Below, piece after piece: positions 8,341 to 16,651 of a DNA stretch of 46,801 nt (position 1 is its first letter; each line of letters starts with the position of its first letter). The notes below the pieces were generated by a model, which searched no databases, was not told the origin of the DNA, and was given only the letters and a program-made list of their open reading frames with translations. The position numbers were made by a program, and so were the translations under genes. The DNA is from a virus: IMG/VR virus record IMGVR_UViG_3300032046_000050, positions 1-46,801 of that record; one strand, 5' to 3'.

Positions 8341-9555
8341 CTATCCACCTCTAATCTGTATCAGTTCGGCTGCGTTTTTCGCCATGCCCAACTTCTTGTC
8401 ATAGAAGGACACCCCTTTCGCTGTCCTTTCGACAATAAAAGTATCACTGATTTTGTTTTCTACTGCTACCTCTCCTTTCTTTCCCATTTCTGTAGATAAC
8501 AGCTTTACCTGTTCCTCGAGTTTCTTATTCTTTTCCTCGAGTTCTTTTAATTTTGCTTCATCCATATCGATTACCTCTTTAATTTGTATTTCTGCATTAT
8601 GTCTAACCTTTTTCTTTCTGTAATATTTCCTTCCGCCACCATGACATTCCTCTGCGTCTGGGAAAGCGGATTCACCAAATTCGCATCCGCAATCATCACA
8701 AATAACCCTCGCAGGAGAACCGCCAACGTGTAAGTTCGTTCCACCGCAGTCTGGACATTTCATTCCCTTAGCCAGGTCTGCGGGAGTTACTTCCTTAGTT
8801 TTTGCTGATTCTTCCTCTTCCTTCTCTTTCTCTGGTTTCTCACTCGGTTCTTTCGGGGGAAATTCTGGCTTTTCTTCTTCGCCTTCCTCTTCCTCTTCTT
8901 CGGGTTCTGCTGGTAATTCGGGTGTCTCTTCCGATGGTGCGTGTAATGCCTTTAATCGCTCGATGTCCGCTTGAATTGTTGTAAGCATCTGTAATATCTG
9001 AGCCATGTCGCCCTCTGGCATTTTTTTCTCTTCTTTGGGTTTCTCTGGTTCTGGTTCCTTCTTAGGTTCCTCGTCCTGTTCCAGTTTCAGAGCCTCAGCA
9101 ATAGCACACTGAAAGTTATTGGCTACTAAGGAAGCATTAGGCACTCCTTGAACTGCCACTAATGATAGTTCCATGAATTCCAATCCAATAGCGGTTGCAA
9201 ATTTCTTTCCGTCTGCTTCGGTTTCTTCTAATTTCTCAACCCTCGCTCCGATTGAAACTGTATTGATTCTGCCGTCTTTAATCATTTCTTGGTATTTTGG
9301 TTCCATCACATCTGCCTCATATTCGATTCTTTTTGCAGTCGGATTATAAGTTGCCTTCGTTACCCTTCCGACTATGGAATCGATTGAGTTCTCATGGTTT
9401 TTTAGTAATGGTTTGCCGATTAAAGTATGTGCTGACTTCTCTAATTCCTCGCCCTTGTAGAATATGTCGTTGTAAGAAACAGTCTCGTCTACAGCTACGC
9501 CATGAATTCCTAATCCAGCTTCTTGTATCGGTGCGTAATAATTAATATTCATCAT
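8341..9555 (-). CDS. Prohead protease fused to zinc ribbon and scaffold
   Basis: 404 residues in four parts. Residues 1-150 are an HK97/herpes-type prohead protease: His54 in LKNHENS, Ser101 in VSIGAR, and the LEFMELSLVAVQGVP strand. Residues about 155-260 are an extended K/E/P linker with long acidic runs. Around 263-292 is a CPDCGG ... CDDCG zinc ribbon. From about 325 to the end is a coiled-coil scaffold with an internal Met (MDEAKLKELEEKNKK) that could be a separate start for free scaffold. The enzyme would cut scaffold and itself during capsid maturation. The zinc ribbon between protease and scaffold is uncommon. The start overlaps the previous stop (ATGA). Confidence 0.85.
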   Translation of the reverse strand: MMNINYYAPIQEAGLGIHGVAVDETVSYNDIFYKGEELEKSAHTLIGKPLLKNHENSIDSIVGRVTKATYNPTAKRIEYEADVMEPKYQEMIKDGRINTVSIGARVEKLEETEADGKKFATAIGLEFMELSLVAVQGVPNASLVANNFQCAIAEALKLEQDEEPKKEPEPEKPKEEKKMPEGDMAQILQMLTTIQADIERLKALHAPSEETPELPAEPEEEEEEGEEEKPEFPPKEPSEKPEKEKEEEESAKTKEVTPADLAKGMKCPDCGGTNLHVGGSPARVICDDCGCEFGESAFPDAEECHGGGRKYYRKKKVRHNAEIQIKEVIDMDEAKLKELEEKNKKLEEQVKLLSTEMGKKGEVAVENKISDTFIVERTAKGVSFYDKKLGMAKNAAELIQIRGG

Positions 9556-9860
9556 TCGCTCACCTGTATGTATTCTAAATGTTGCCTCGTCCTGTGAGTC
9601 GCTGCCCTCTTACCACGTTCTGTCCAATCGTAAACTTTGATGCCCAATCTGTCTGCTTCCATACCGTAGACTTTATTCTGGAGTCCTTGTAGGTTTGTTT
9701 CATTATTGGATTTTGTTAATTGCTGAGTCATGTGATTATAGAAGTCGCCAGTGTTAACTACATCTTCATTATCTAAAACCGTCTTACCTGAGTGGCATTC
9801 GTGGATTAAATCTCCACTATCAGAAGCAGTCCACTCGAGGCAACGTGGGCAACGAATCAT
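9552..9860 (-). CDS. Small zinc-finger protein of the capsid operon
   Basis: 102 residues. An N-terminal CPRCLEW ... HECHSG motif could bind zinc (C4, C7, H/C near 19-22); the rest is polar and helical with a basic C-terminus. A TATA-like element (CGTATAAATATAA) about 25 bases upstream and no Shine-Dalgarno site suggest a leaderless transcript, making this the first gene of a head-gene transcript. Function unknown; scaffold partner or regulator are both possible. Confidence 0.6.
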   Translation of the reverse strand: MIRCPRCLEWTASDSGDLIHECHSGKTVLDNEDVVNTGDFYNHMTQQLTKSNNETNLQGLQNKVYGMEADRLGIKVYDWTERGKRAATHRTRQHLEYIQVSE

Positions 9861-9880
9861 GATAGTGTTTTAGAAGGAGG

Positions 9881-9893
9881 TTATATTTATACG
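9881..9893 (-). promoter_or_regulatory. Archaeal TATA-like promoter for the head operon
   Basis: On the minus strand CGTATAAATATAA lies 21-33 bases before the ATG at 9860. The spacing suits an archaeal TATA box with transcription starting at or near the start codon. Confidence 0.5.
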
Positions 9894-9922
9894 TTTGCTA
9901 TATACTCAGTTAATTAATAGGT

Positions 9923-10183
9923 TTACTTGTTTGGCGGATAACTGATTTCATCTGGCTCTTTTGCTTTCTCTTCAACTATTTTTTCCAATTCAATTCTATT
10001 AGTCATCTCAGTTTGAACGCCACGTATCTTGAATTGTTCGTTCTTATAACACTGATAACATAGTAATTTGGTTCCGTCAACGTAGGATGCTACCATTATC
10101 CCGTTCTCTTTCTTGCATATCTCGCATTTCGGAAACTCTAATATTGTTTTCGGTTCTTCCATTTTAATCACTACTTCAACCAT
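9923..10183 (-). CDS. Small zinc-ribbon protein
   Basis: 86 residues with CEICKK ... CYQCYKN, a four-Cys zinc ribbon with about 20 residues between the pairs, then a basic and acidic helical tail. I chose the ATG at 10183 because it overlaps the portal stop (TAATG), the coupling seen throughout this genome; an alternative start 24 bases upstream lies inside the portal gene. Position after the portal suggests late expression. Function unknown. Confidence 0.6.
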   Translation of the reverse strand: MVEVVIKMEEPKTILEFPKCEICKKENGIMVASYVDGTKLLCYQCYKNEQFKIRGVQTEMTNRIELEKIVEEKAKEPDEISYPPNK

Positions 10184-11904
10184 TATACCACCGCATTCCA
10201 GTAACATCTACAGTTGGGGTGCTCTGGAATAAGTCCCCTTGCCTTTTCTATCGGATATTTCTTTCCATTCTGTTTCTTACATACTTCGCAAGTTGTAGGG
10301 GTGATTGGGGTTGTCCAAACGACTTCCTTGACTAAATTCGATTCCTTATACCTGTTTAGTTCTCCTTCTGCTGAGGCTCTCGATAGTTCAGTCCTCGCAA
10401 CTACTTCCGCCATGCTCTTGTCCTTTAGATACGGTTTGATGTCTTCGGCTACCTTATTGACTGAATAGCCCTGCTTAAATGCGTCCTTGAGTGTCTCCCT
10501 GAACTTGTCTACCATTCGCCTGTCTAAACTTGATATGTCCTTGAAGTCTCTCTTTTCCAAGTAATCGAGTATGTGCTGTAGGTTACCACTGAATTCATGG
10601 CATAACCATTCCCTTAAAGTTATATCCGCAGATTCTTTACTACCGAAAGGAAATTGGGGTGGTTGTGGTTTATTGAGCATAGTTGGTAATACTTGCCCCG
10701 TGAAATCCAATAACGTTCTGATTCTGTTTTCAATATCTGTTTTCGTTAAATCGGAAAGACTTGTCGTATCTAACAATAACTTAAGCATATTGATTTCCTG
10801 TTCCTTAACGAAATCTGGCATTCCCCAAACGAACTCATAGTCATAGTCTGAACGTGGGATTTTAAATAGTCTTAAGTGCTCTGTTAGTATCTTCTCACAT
10901 AACGTTGCTTTGATTGAATCTTGGATGGCTTGGACTCTGAGCAAAAATGTTTTCATCTGAGCGTTGGCTAATCCTTCTGGGACATTACCCTTACCGAGCA
11001 ATACCTCGGGCACTTGTAAACCATAGATTAACTGATTGTCGAAGTGCTCAAGATAAGGTAATTCACGTCCTATGTTGATGTCGATTGGAGTAATCTTAAC
11101 CAAATCCGAACTTATGAAGTCGTTCCTGTTTTCTAAAGTCGTAGCGTCTGCGTAAACCGAATCTAATTCTGTTGCAGTTGCTTCTATGTATTGTCCCCCA
11201 CGTTCCCCACCAAGTTGATAATGAATCGGGCATGCGGCTTTCTTGTGGACTACCTTTGCTGAATCATTCTCTATTTGGAGTTTAGTCATTAATACCTTCC
11301 TAAGCGACTCTATTGCAGATACGCCATAAGGCAAGTCTCCGAGAATTTTGAATTTAAAATGGACTATCTCACTTGTTTTGAAATGAACGTCTTTAGATTT
11401 CCCAACGACTTGGATATACTCCATAGTCTCGCCCTTGTCGTTCATCTTGATAAATATGTTCTTGGGACTCCAGACTTTAAGTTCGGAGATTGATATAGGT
11501 ATGGGTTCCCTGCTATCCATGGCTTTGACTATCTCGACATAAACGTTACCGTAAACCAGCAAGTCGTGGGCAATATTCCTCAAAAATAGGTTGAAATTAT
11601 GCTTAACCATGAAGTCTTCTAATGCTTTCTTTGTTTGGGCATTCTTGGATTCGATATAATAACCCGAGCCGACTACGTAATCGACTGTCTTATCTATAGC
11701 ACCAGCGAGTAATGGAATACCGAATACCATCAATTCGTTGTCTTCATACTTCTCTGGGTGTTCTACTCTATTGTCAGTTCCTAATTTTATTGTGTTTAGG
11801 TTTGGCATTCCCTTTAATGTTTCCTGAACTAAATTAGATGGTGTCTTATAAATGTGAATTTCCTTAATAGTTTTAGGAGTTAGAAACCTATCCCATATTG
11901 CCAT
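10183..11904 (-). CDS. Portal protein fused to MuF-like domain
   Basis: 573 residues. Residues 1-400 are an HK97/SPP1-type portal: helical wing, VYGNVYVEIV, a WSPKNIFI strand region, FKFKILGDLPYGVSAIE clip/stem-like elements and QVPEVLLGKG. Residues about 440-573 are a phage Mu gpF-like head morphogenesis domain, with ARTELSRASAEGELNR and the zinc-type CEVCKKQNGK ... HPNCRCYW ending. The portal ring is the DNA entry vertex and terminase dock; MuF domains are delivered or act in head assembly. Portal and MuF are often separate adjacent genes; here they are one polypeptide. Confidence 0.87.
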   Translation of the reverse strand: MAIWDRFLTPKTIKEIHIYKTPSNLVQETLKGMPNLNTIKLGTDNRVEHPEKYEDNELMVFGIPLLAGAIDKTVDYVVGSGYYIESKNAQTKKALEDFMVKHNFNLFLRNIAHDLLVYGNVYVEIVKAMDSREPIPISISELKVWSPKNIFIKMNDKGETMEYIQVVGKSKDVHFKTSEIVHFKFKILGDLPYGVSAIESLRKVLMTKLQIENDSAKVVHKKAACPIHYQLGGERGGQYIEATATELDSVYADATTLENRNDFISSDLVKITPIDINIGRELPYLEHFDNQLIYGLQVPEVLLGKGNVPEGLANAQMKTFLLRVQAIQDSIKATLCEKILTEHLRLFKIPRSDYDYEFVWGMPDFVKEQEINMLKLLLDTTSLSDLTKTDIENRIRTLLDFTGQVLPTMLNKPQPPQFPFGSKESADITLREWLCHEFSGNLQHILDYLEKRDFKDISSLDRRMVDKFRETLKDAFKQGYSVNKVAEDIKPYLKDKSMAEVVARTELSRASAEGELNRYKESNLVKEVVWTTPITPTTCEVCKKQNGKKYPIEKARGLIPEHPNCRCYWNAVV

Positions 11905-11936
11905 GATATCATCTCGGTATATAGTTTAATCGCAAG

Positions 11937-11949
11937 TAGTATATAAATT
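11937..11949 (-). promoter_or_regulatory. TATA-like element before the portal gene
   Basis: The minus strand reads TAATTTATATACT just after the terminase stop codon (11948-11950), 33-45 bases before the portal ATG. Spacing suits a transcript with a short leader. It may give extra expression of the portal and head genes. Confidence 0.4.
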
Positions 11950-13321
11950 ATGCGGTGGAGCGAGAGAAAATATGCTTAGTTGTGGGCATTCTCCAAAGGG
12001 CAATAGCTAAAGCGTCTGCCCAGTCGGGTGAGTCGGTTACATCGTCAGTGATATCCGATTTGTCCATTATCGATATCTTTTGGTTGCCTGAGAACTCGTA
12101 TCTTAGTTGCGGTATTTGAGATAAAAACCTGTCTAAATGCCTTCCTTCTACTGATTTGTCGAAAAGTATCCTGTTGGTTTCAAACAAAACCCGCATATTC
12201 CAGAAGATTTGTGCCTTTAGATTGCCGAATTTGACATCGCTACTTGCCGAACCGAAGTTGACTGGAACTATCTTATTCGATAGATAACTGTGCTTTAACG
12301 ATGTAGTTACTCCGCCACCTAACCCAGTATCGTCAATTAGTATCTTGTTTACTCTATGCTTTAAATCTAACTCTTGTGCTCTGCCTGCCGTGAAGAACTC
12401 GTCTTTCTTTGAGTGTGCAACTACGTCCCTTACTATTATCAAGTCCGATTCATGTAACCATTCGCAGACTACTAAAACCGAGTAATTTGTTCCATATCTT
12501 GCCACGTCTACGCCAGTTTGCATGTAAGAGCGGTTATTATGGACGGGAACGTTGAAGTCCTCTACATTTATTCCCATGCTTCTTTCAACCAATCTTAAAG
12601 GAATTAACACATCTACTCCTTCTTCTGGGAACTCGCCTAAGACTCTGGCTTGGTAGATTGGACTGTTTTCTCCCCATTCTCTCTTTCTGTCCTCTATCCA
12701 AGACGGTGAGACGAACTTTGATTTGGAACAAGATAATGTTATCGTTTTCCAAAATTCCTTATGTTTGGAGAAAGCATCATAAAAGTAGCCAACTGGATTG
12801 ACTGGATTGGATATCATCAGGATTTTAGCGTTGGTGGTTAGTGCTCCCTCAACTGCCCCGAAGATATTTTCATCGACTCCATTCGCCTCATCGATGATAT
12901 ACATTATATTCTCAGCGTGGAAGCCTTGAAGATTGTCTGGCTTATTTGAACTTACTCCGATTGCGAACATTTCAGTTCCGAGAGTCAGTTTTGTATCTAA
13001 TATTTCGGCACCCATAGTCCTCAATAGGCTCTTGTTATACCATTTGTGGACTTCGTGCCATAATATCTCTTTTACCTGTCGCCAAGTGGGTGCGGTTGTT
13101 ACTACCTTAGAGTTGGGATGAGTGAAAAGAAACCATAATAGAATAACGGCGGCACATGCGGTTTTACCTGTCCCGTGCCCAGATTTGACTGCCACTCGGT
13201 TGTATATGGCAATATTGTTGAATATCTCCATTTGTTGTTCGTCTGGCTCAAAACCTATAGCCCGACAGAACTCAAGCGGGTTATCGTGCTGTGCTTCGAG
13301 AAAATCAAGTGCTTCCTGCAT
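11948..13321 (-). CDS. terL: Terminase large subunit
   Basis: 457 residues. ATPase half: Walker A GHGTGKT (48-54), Walker B MYIIDEA (140-146), then the ISNPVNP coupling motif (170-176). Nuclease half, RNase H fold: Asp272 in GVDVARYG, Asp330/331 in ILIDDTG, and Asp433/436 in SPDWADAL. The full catalytic set is present, so it should pump DNA into the prohead and cut concatemers. It overlaps the small subunit by 17 bases. Nothing is missing compared with the family. Confidence 0.93.
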   Translation of the reverse strand: MQEALDFLEAQHDNPLEFCRAIGFEPDEQQMEIFNNIAIYNRVAVKSGHGTGKTACAAVILLWFLFTHPNSKVVTTAPTWRQVKEILWHEVHKWYNKSLLRTMGAEILDTKLTLGTEMFAIGVSSNKPDNLQGFHAENIMYIIDEANGVDENIFGAVEGALTTNAKILMISNPVNPVGYFYDAFSKHKEFWKTITLSCSKSKFVSPSWIEDRKREWGENSPIYQARVLGEFPEEGVDVLIPLRLVERSMGINVEDFNVPVHNNRSYMQTGVDVARYGTNYSVLVVCEWLHESDLIIVRDVVAHSKKDEFFTAGRAQELDLKHRVNKILIDDTGLGGGVTTSLKHSYLSNKIVPVNFGSASSDVKFGNLKAQIFWNMRVLFETNRILFDKSVEGRHLDRFLSQIPQLRYEFSGNQKISIMDKSDITDDVTDSPDWADALAIALWRMPTTKHIFSRSTA

Positions 13322-13739
13322 TTTTCCTCTCCTTTAAACGTTTTCCGAGTTCTTCGAGGAGAGTGATATAACCCATAGATTCAACACGCTCGGTTGCTTT
13401 GCCCCTGATTAATAGCCAGTGCCTCATTAACTCTATCGTGTCATGCGTTGATAATCCTTCTTTCTTCAGTTTCTTTTGTAGGGGTTTGAGTCCATCTCCG
13501 AGTAAACTTCGGGCTATTCTTTCTTGGGTGGCTACTATATCAGTCAGCTCATCGTCAAGTCTAATCTCGTGCTTTACGTTGACTGACTGTCGTTTTCCTT
13601 CCCAGTTGTATTTGTGATACCATTCCCAGAGAGTTTGTTTAGAGGGGTGTCCGCCGAGTTCTTTGCTTATCTGCTCCATGGATATTCCCTCTATCCATCG
13701 CTTTAAAGCTTCATTTTTAGTTGATTTAGGATATGGCAT
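13305..13739 (-). CDS. terS: Terminase small subunit
   Basis: 144 residues. The N-terminal helix-turn-helix (ALKRWIEGISMEQISKELGG, then SKQTLWEWYHKYNW) is the DNA-recognition domain common to small terminases; a coiled-coil middle and a basic C-terminus follow, suited to oligomerisation and contact with TerL. It directly precedes and overlaps TerL. It would choose the packaging site. Its start overlaps the upstream radical SAM gene by 14 bases. Confidence 0.82.
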   Translation of the reverse strand: MPYPKSTKNEALKRWIEGISMEQISKELGGHPSKQTLWEWYHKYNWEGKRQSVNVKHEIRLDDELTDIVATQERIARSLLGDGLKPLQKKLKKEGLSTHDTIELMRHWLLIRGKATERVESMGYITLLEELGKRLKERKNAGST

Positions 13740-14973
13740 CTAATCCCACCCATTTATACTTTAATTTGTTGCCTTCCTTTATAGGTTTGAGTCCCTTGAA
13801 GAATATAGACGGATTTACGCTCTTGGGGTTCTTCCATGCTTCTTCCATATAATCCTTAATCGTGTAGTCTATGTGCTGAATCCTGTATCTTCTGTCTTGG
13901 GTATTCCACATGTCCGCTACATGCTGTAATTCCATATATGGTTTTATCTCCAAATCCTCGAAACCGATTGTTCCCTTTTCTTTGGCTTTGAAAAGTAGTT
14001 TATTATAACACGATAGTTTTGAGTCCATATCGGGTATTTCGCCTTCTAATATACCGCAACAGGCATAACCGTCTCCGAGTGCTCTTGTTTGATTCTCGGC
14101 TGAAAAGAACTGTAAGTTGTGTTTATGTGCCAGTTCCTTTATGTTCTTCATTATCTTAAGTTTGTATGTATATGGATATTCCTTGTCTGCTCCCCTCGTT
14201 TCGCCTAAGGTATTCAGTTCTGTCAATACGTCTCTGCCTAAAACTTTGCCCAATTCTTTCCACTGCATCTTTACTCTTGAAGTTTGAAATACCGACAGTT
14301 TTAAGAATTCCACTGTTACCGCATCCGCTCCCGCCTCTTTAATAGCACCCATATAGTTATCTAATGATTCGTTCTCAAATATGCTCGGTATAAATGGTTG
14401 TAATCTCACTATGAGTTTCTTGACATGGGGACGCAGTTCTTTCATGGCTTTTAATCGTTCGGAGGGTAATGGTGCCCGTGGTTCGAGTTTCCTTGCCAGT
14501 TCATCATCTAAAGTTGTAAGGGTTACTTGTAATACGTAATTGCCCTTTCCGAACAGTTCTTTATATTCCACTGGCGGATTCTTTGTGCTGAATATGGCTG
14601 GATAATGGTATTTATTTAATAGTTCTAAGGTTTGCTTTCCTATTCCGTGTATCTCTTCTTCGCCCTTAGGAAATGGGTCGAACATTCCGCCTATATGTAG
14701 GGGTTGTCTTACGTTGAATAGAAATTGTATCATACGATTGAAACCGTGTCCGTGCCCGTATTCATTTCTAAGGTATTTTTCAATAACATTTAATTGTATA
14801 TGCCCCTGAACCTTGCCAAATACTTTATCTAAGAAACTTGCATTAGCGAAGAATTGTGTTAATGAAAAACAGTATCTACATGAATGGGGACAACCCTGAT
14901 AAATATCGAAACTTAAAGCGTAGGGGCAGAAATAAAATTGGGAACTAAGCTTTAGATTGTTAAATTTCTTCAC
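13726..14973 (-). CDS. Radical SAM protein, spore-photoproduct-lyase-like family
   Basis: 415 residues. C28-x3-C32-x2-C35 (GCPHSCRYC) binds the 4Fe-4S cluster that cleaves SAM. The fold is the SPL-like (COG1533-type) barrel, seen in FSTKNPP, VTLTTLDD and ELRPHVKKLIVRLQPFIP. A second Cys group (YACCGI and later SKLSCYNK) may hold an auxiliary cluster or bind substrate. It lies in the packaging operon between ParB-like and TerS and overlaps both neighbours or nearly so. Members include DNA-lesion lyases and many uncharacterised enzymes; substrate cannot be inferred. Viral DNA repair or base modification is one reading. Confidence 0.8.
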   Translation of the reverse strand: MKKFNNLKLSSQFYFCPYALSFDIYQGCPHSCRYCFSLTQFFANASFLDKVFGKVQGHIQLNVIEKYLRNEYGHGHGFNRMIQFLFNVRQPLHIGGMFDPFPKGEEEIHGIGKQTLELLNKYHYPAIFSTKNPPVEYKELFGKGNYVLQVTLTTLDDELARKLEPRAPLPSERLKAMKELRPHVKKLIVRLQPFIPSIFENESLDNYMGAIKEAGADAVTVEFLKLSVFQTSRVKMQWKELGKVLGRDVLTELNTLGETRGADKEYPYTYKLKIMKNIKELAHKHNLQFFSAENQTRALGDGYACCGILEGEIPDMDSKLSCYNKLLFKAKEKGTIGFEDLEIKPYMELQHVADMWNTQDRRYRIQHIDYTIKDYMEEAWKNPKSVNPSIFFKGLKPIKEGNKLKYKWVGLDAIS

Positions 14974-14977
14974 GTTA

Positions 14978-15529
14978 TCACTTCAATATTAGCTCTATTA
15001 TTGCGGCTTCCCTTCGTTTTGCTTGTTTTTCAGCGTATTCAATAAATATGTCATGTTCTTCTTTTGTGAAGAATAATGTCTCGGGAAAGATTGCGTTTTT
15101 ATTATCAGATTCAAATTCCCTATCGAACATGCTCTTATCGTCATCTGTTGACAGTAAGGCAGACAATTCTAAATCCGAGAATCCCGTTAAATTTATCTCA
15201 GTTTCTCCGAGTTCTTTGATTACATCCTTTAATTTATCGTAATCCCATTCGCCATGTATTTTATTTAGAGCAAGATTTAGGGTTTTTTCCTTAGATTCGG
15301 ATAGATTAACAACAACAACTTCGACTTCTTTTGCTTCTTGTTTCTTTAGAACTTCGAGTCTTTGGTGTCCGCCGACTACTTTGCCACTTTTTTCATTCCA
15401 GACTATCGGTTCTATGTATCCGAACTCAGTAATGCTACGCTCTAATGCGTCCATCTGTTCCTTAGACATCTTTCTTGGATTATTGTCCCACGGAATCAAT
15501 TTCTCAATCGGTATTTTTCTAAGTTCCAC
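14978..15529 (-). CDS. ParB/Srx-fold nuclease-like protein
   Basis: 183 residues. The N-terminal ParB-like domain is clear: RKIPIEKLIPWDNNPRKM, then FGYIEPIVWN and VVGGHQRLEVLK. The C-terminal 90 residues are helical and acidic (ALNKIHGEWDYDKLKDVIKE). In phages such domains often come with DNA methylases or near terminase genes and may act as nickases or DNA-binding switches; no methylase domain is attached here. There is no HTH like that of true partition ParB, so plasmid-type partition is not implied. Confidence 0.8.
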   Translation of the reverse strand: MELRKIPIEKLIPWDNNPRKMSKEQMDALERSITEFGYIEPIVWNEKSGKVVGGHQRLEVLKKQEAKEVEVVVVNLSESKEKTLNLALNKIHGEWDYDKLKDVIKELGETEINLTGFSDLELSALLSTDDDKSMFDREFESDNKNAIFPETLFFTKEEHDIFIEYAEKQAKRREAAIIELILK

Positions 15530-15731
15530 ACACTTCGCCCTCGATTGTTTCGTTTCCCTTAAGATAGTCTTCTATGTCTGCTATGGCTTTCTTTGCGTTT
15601 TCTATCTCATCCCTATTTGCCTTGAATAATGCCTGAGTCTGATTCTTATTCAATTTATTCACTTCGATTATTGTTACCTCATACTCGTTGTCATTTATCT
15701 TTTTAGTGTTTAGTTTCTTTGAAATTATCAT
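15519..15731 (-). CDS. Small hypothetical protein
   Basis: 70 residues, charged and helical, with no Cys motif or membrane span. The ATG overlaps the previous stop (TAATG at 15731) and the end overlaps the ParB-like gene by 11 bases, so it is in the operon. The C-terminus is acidic. Not recognised; an adaptor for the ParB-like protein is only a guess. Confidence 0.55.
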   Translation of the reverse strand: MIISKKLNTKKINDNEYEVTIIEVNKLNKNQTQALFKANRDEIENAKKAIADIEDYLKGNETIEGEVCGT

Positions 15732-15976
15732 TAGTCTCCCTCCATCTCCACTACTACTCCGTAGGGTATGTCTTTTGCTTCAGTTTTCCTTTTAGGTTGT
15801 CCAACGTGGAATCGTTCCCGTATTACGAATTCCTCTGTGGGATAGTCTCCGAGTTTGGCTGTGCTTTTCGCACCGCAAGAACAAACGAGAACTGGGTTGA
15901 TGTTTTCCTTAACCTCGACTTCAACGCTCTTCCCGCAGTTTCCACACCTAAGGTTTAGTTTCACGTTTAATGTCAC
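15731..15976 (-). CDS. Zinc-ribbon protein
   Basis: 81 residues. CGNCGK at 11-16 and CSCGA near 32-36 form a four-Cys zinc ribbon on a beta hairpin (VEVEVKENINPVLV), as in many archaeal small zinc proteins. The rest is polar. It overlaps the RHH gene by 29 bases and the next gene by one. Likely a nucleic-acid or protein adaptor; role unknown. Confidence 0.6.
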   Translation of the reverse strand: MTLNVKLNLRCGNCGKSVEVEVKENINPVLVCSCGAKSTAKLGDYPTEEFVIRERFHVGQPKRKTEAKDIPYGVVVEMEGD

Positions 15977-16451
15977 CAGCCTTGAGTCTCATCTTCATCT
16001 CATTCTTTCCAGCGAATGGATTGAACATGAATACTGGGACGTTAATCGTTACTCCGTGCCCCTTTTTGCACTTATATTTATACATACTCGAGATGTGTTT
16101 GCCGTATTGAGTTGAGTTTGAATTCTTCTCTATTACCTTATCTACCCCGAGTAATTCCAAGTCCGAGTATACCGATATTGCTTGAACCATGTGGCTTTCT
16201 TTCCAGTCCGAGAGGCAACAAGCCTGACAGAACCCCTTACCAGATTCCATAGCCGTTTTTATATTCTCGTCTATAAAATCTGCTATCGCTTTATAGTCAT
16301 CTAACGATTTCTCCATCAAATCACCTATTATCTTGCTCCTATCTATGCCGAGAGTTGAGGCTACTCCATCGACTTTATTGATTAGTTCCCTGTCTTCAGA
16401 AATAGAGATTACTGTCTTTTTATCAAGATTACTCATTCTCGGGCGAGCCAT
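15948..16451 (-). CDS. Ribbon-helix-helix regulator with C-terminal zinc region
   Basis: 167 residues. Residues 12-50 (KKTVISISEDRELINKVDGV, then LGIDRSKIIGDLMEKSLDD) follow the RHH pattern: strand, helix, helix. The middle has CQACC near residue 75, and CKKGHG around residue 130 suggests a metal site. A TATA box of the shared GCTTTAAATA type lies about 25 bases upstream with no leader, so it heads the packaging/head operon and may control it or its own promoter. Confidence 0.72.
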   Translation of the reverse strand: MARPRMSNLDKKTVISISEDRELINKVDGVASTLGIDRSKIIGDLMEKSLDDYKAIADFIDENIKTAMESGKGFCQACCLSDWKESHMVQAISVYSDLELLGVDKVIEKNSNSTQYGKHISSMYKYKCKKGHGVTINVPVFMFNPFAGKNEMKMRLKAGDIKRETKP

Positions 16452-16470
16452 GCCTAAGTTTAGAACAAGG

Positions 16471-16483
16471 ATGTATTTAAAGC
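16471..16483 (-). promoter_or_regulatory. TATA box of the packaging operon (leaderless)
   Basis: Minus strand GCTTTAAATACAT, centred about 25 bases before the ATG at 16451. Its core matches the boxes at 33871-33885 and 35014-35028. Spacing predicts transcription from the start codon itself. Confidence 0.6.
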
Positions 16484-16506
16484 ATTAGCTGGGTTTAATA
16501 GTTAAA

Positions 16507-16578
16507 TGGAGAGAGTTGGAGTTGCACCAACGTTCTCAAGCTCATGAGGCTTGCGGGATACTGCTTCCCCATCTCTCC
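16507..16578 (-). tRNA. tRNA, anticodon CAT (elongator Met-type or Ile2)
   Basis: 72 nt fold as a cloverleaf: 7-bp acceptor GGAGAGA/TCTCTCC, a 3-bp D stem GGG/CCC, a 5-bp anticodon stem CAAGC/GCTTG with loop CTCATGA (anticodon CAT, T33 present), a 5-bp T stem GTTGG/CCAAC, discriminator A and no encoded CCA. First pair G-C argues against an archaeal initiator. The T loop TGCAACT has G where the conserved T55 is expected, and the D loop lacks a GG pair, so the tRNA is diverged. It follows the next tRNA by only 2 bases. Confidence 0.8.
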
Positions 16579-16580
16579 GA

Positions 16581-16651
16581 TGCGTCCGAGGAGATTCGAA
16601 CTCCCGTTATTACGTTGGTGGCGTAATGTCCTGCCGTTAGACTACGGACGC
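16581..16651 (-). tRNA. tRNA with unusual anticodon loop (apparent ACC, Gly-type)
   Basis: 71 nt cloverleaf: perfect acceptor GCGTCCG/CGGACGC, D stem GTCT/GGAC with one wobble pair, anticodon stem TTACG/CGTAA, T stem GGGAG/CTCCT with loop TTCGAAT, discriminator A, no CCA. The 7-base loop is CCACCAA, giving ACC at 34-36, which would read Gly GGU, but C instead of the near-universal T at 33. Loop framing is fixed by the perfect stem. Identity is therefore uncertain. The 5' end overlaps the coding sequence upstream by 15 bases. Confidence 0.75.

Noticed and set aside
14978-15529. Plasmid-type partition protein ParB
   Set aside because: Only the ParB/Srx-like N-terminal domain is present; no HTH, no ParA gene and no parS-like sites seen, so partition is not claimed.
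16507-16651. tRNA genes as an integration attachment site
   Set aside because: No integrase, no partial tRNA duplication and a circular genome; they look like functional or diverged viral tRNAs.
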